The position numbers and the translations under genes are program-made. DNA of 64,000 bases, taken from contig CM022673.1 in NCBI GenBank assembly GCA_012295275.1, positions 21,121,413-21,185,412 of the forward strand, in the 5' to 3' direction. The stretch's first letter is position 1, and the number at the start of each line of letters is the position of its first letter. Source of the DNA: Chrysomallon squamiferum. Lineage: Eukaryota > Mollusca > Gastropoda > Neomphalida > Peltospiridae. The notes under the pieces were generated by a model. The model saw only the letters and a program-made list of their open reading frames with translations, searched no databases and had not been told where the DNA came from. Positions 62,946 through 64,000 of the stretch are shown piece by piece.

Positions 62946-64000
62946 ACAACAAAAACTAATGAATAATAATAATAATATTAAAATAGAAACAAAAGGAAAT
63001 TTACAAATATTTCTTTTATGTAATTATAAGAAATTAGAAAAGAAACAAACAAACAAAAAAGATGACTATGAAAGGGATGAAGGAAGATATTAAACTAAAA
63101 TAAATAAAACAAAATGAAAAGAAAAAGAAGAAAAGAAAAATATTATTTTACGAAATACAGCTAGAAAAGGAGCTTTTTAAATCGCTAATTACAGAAAAGG
63201 GACATAACTATGACATGACTATTATTGAAAAGACTGAATGAACATCATGTCATATCGAAGTGGAGATATTTTGGGTTCATTCATTACTGTTAGCAGTTTC
63301 GAAACAGCTTTTCAAAAACTTTTTCTTAAATCTTCGTTCATTTCTTCAACAAAACATCGTACCCCTATTTAGTTCACTGAAAAATGCATATAAGTGAACG
63401 TAAGTTTACGAACCACAATATGTTACATGCACAACAAGCTTTGTTAAAAGATAAATAAAATTAACACAGGCTAATTAAATACAACACAGCTGTATGGAAA
63501 ATCATGTTCAAAGGCATCGGTTTCAAAATGTCTGTAAGAAATGTAATTTTTTGTTTTCAAGCGAATATACTTTTGCATCAGTATTAAATCGGTATACACA
63601 GTCTGAATTTGCTACAGCTGATGTTTTTAAAATCAGTATATGTAATGGTTTATTTATTTATATTTTCCCGCCGTGTTCAGTAAAACCTTGATGGACGTCT
63701 TCTGTTCTGTTCGTATCTCTGAAACCCCTTTCTGAAAATAGAAAAAAATATATATATTTATTGACGTCAATGTTTCGTCATACTGATAGCTCCAGACATT
63801 AGGGTACTGAGGTGTGTGTATGTGCGTGCATTTGCATATTTACATATGTGCAGTATATATATATATATGAAATCGGCGTATATCTTCATGTCTCCACGTC
63901 TTTCGTTCACAGATACACACACACACACACACGTACACAGACACACAACACACATACACACACATTCTCTCTCTCTCTTCTTAACGCCATGTGGGGCTAT
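61295..64000. other. Right-hand non-coding DNA
   Basis: A TTG tract (61319-61337), a GAT tract (62040-62060) and AAT tracts (62897-62950) occur. A CA-rich and CT-rich end lies at 63912-63979. No coding signal recognised. It could be the first intron of a gene starting at 61192. Confidence 0.5.

Overview
The window is invertebrate nuclear DNA. It is strongly A+T-rich, with short exons (27-240 bp) bounded by GT/AG splice sites, many microsatellites and minisatellites, and TA-flanked DNA transposon relics. The protein set fits a lophotrochozoan, most likely a mollusc: a HECW-type HECT ligase, ELP2, a DRAK/STK17-type kinase, a secreted F-type (fucose-binding) lectin and a small NUPR1/p8 protein. 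The phylum is inferred from general character, since no sequence search was possible.

Layout. (1) 211-9787, plus strand: the 3' part of a HECW1/2-type E3 ubiquitin ligase, from the end of a WW domain through the whole HECT domain, with a candidate 27-nt microexon and a 1.7-kb TA-flanked transposon in one intron. (2) 9788-14611: its 3' UTR region, then a short CpG-retaining stretch ahead of ELP2. (3) 14612-24009, plus strand: a complete 20-exon ELP2 (Elongator subunit, WD40 protein, 839 aa). (4) 24010-31732: non-coding DNA between convergent genes, with decayed tandem repeats. (5) 31733-52148, minus strand: a complete 7-exon DRAK/STK17-like kinase (608 aa) with DLG in place of DFG and a long Ser-rich tail. 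Its introns hold a 56-bp minisatellite and a possible retrotransposon gag scrap. (6) 52864-53453: a short non-autonomous TIR element upstream of the kinase. (7) 55480-56879, plus strand: a complete four-exon secreted F-lectin with a C-terminal PAN domain. An unexplained short reading frame and a foldback element lie downstream. (8) 59674-59886, minus strand: an intronless NUPR1/p8 homologue, 70 aa, with CCAAT, E-box, CRE-like and ATF4/C-EBP-type sites upstream. (9) 61192-61294: a candidate first coding exon of an unrecognised gene running off the right edge.

The genes do not form one pathway. HECW, ELP2 and the kinase are conserved intracellular genes in CpG-poor DNA, while the lectin and NUPR1 homologue lie in DNA that keeps far more CpG. 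That contrast is typical of mosaic gene-body methylation and changes near the kinase promoter. All exon joins were read by eye from splice signals, reading phase and remembered family conservation.
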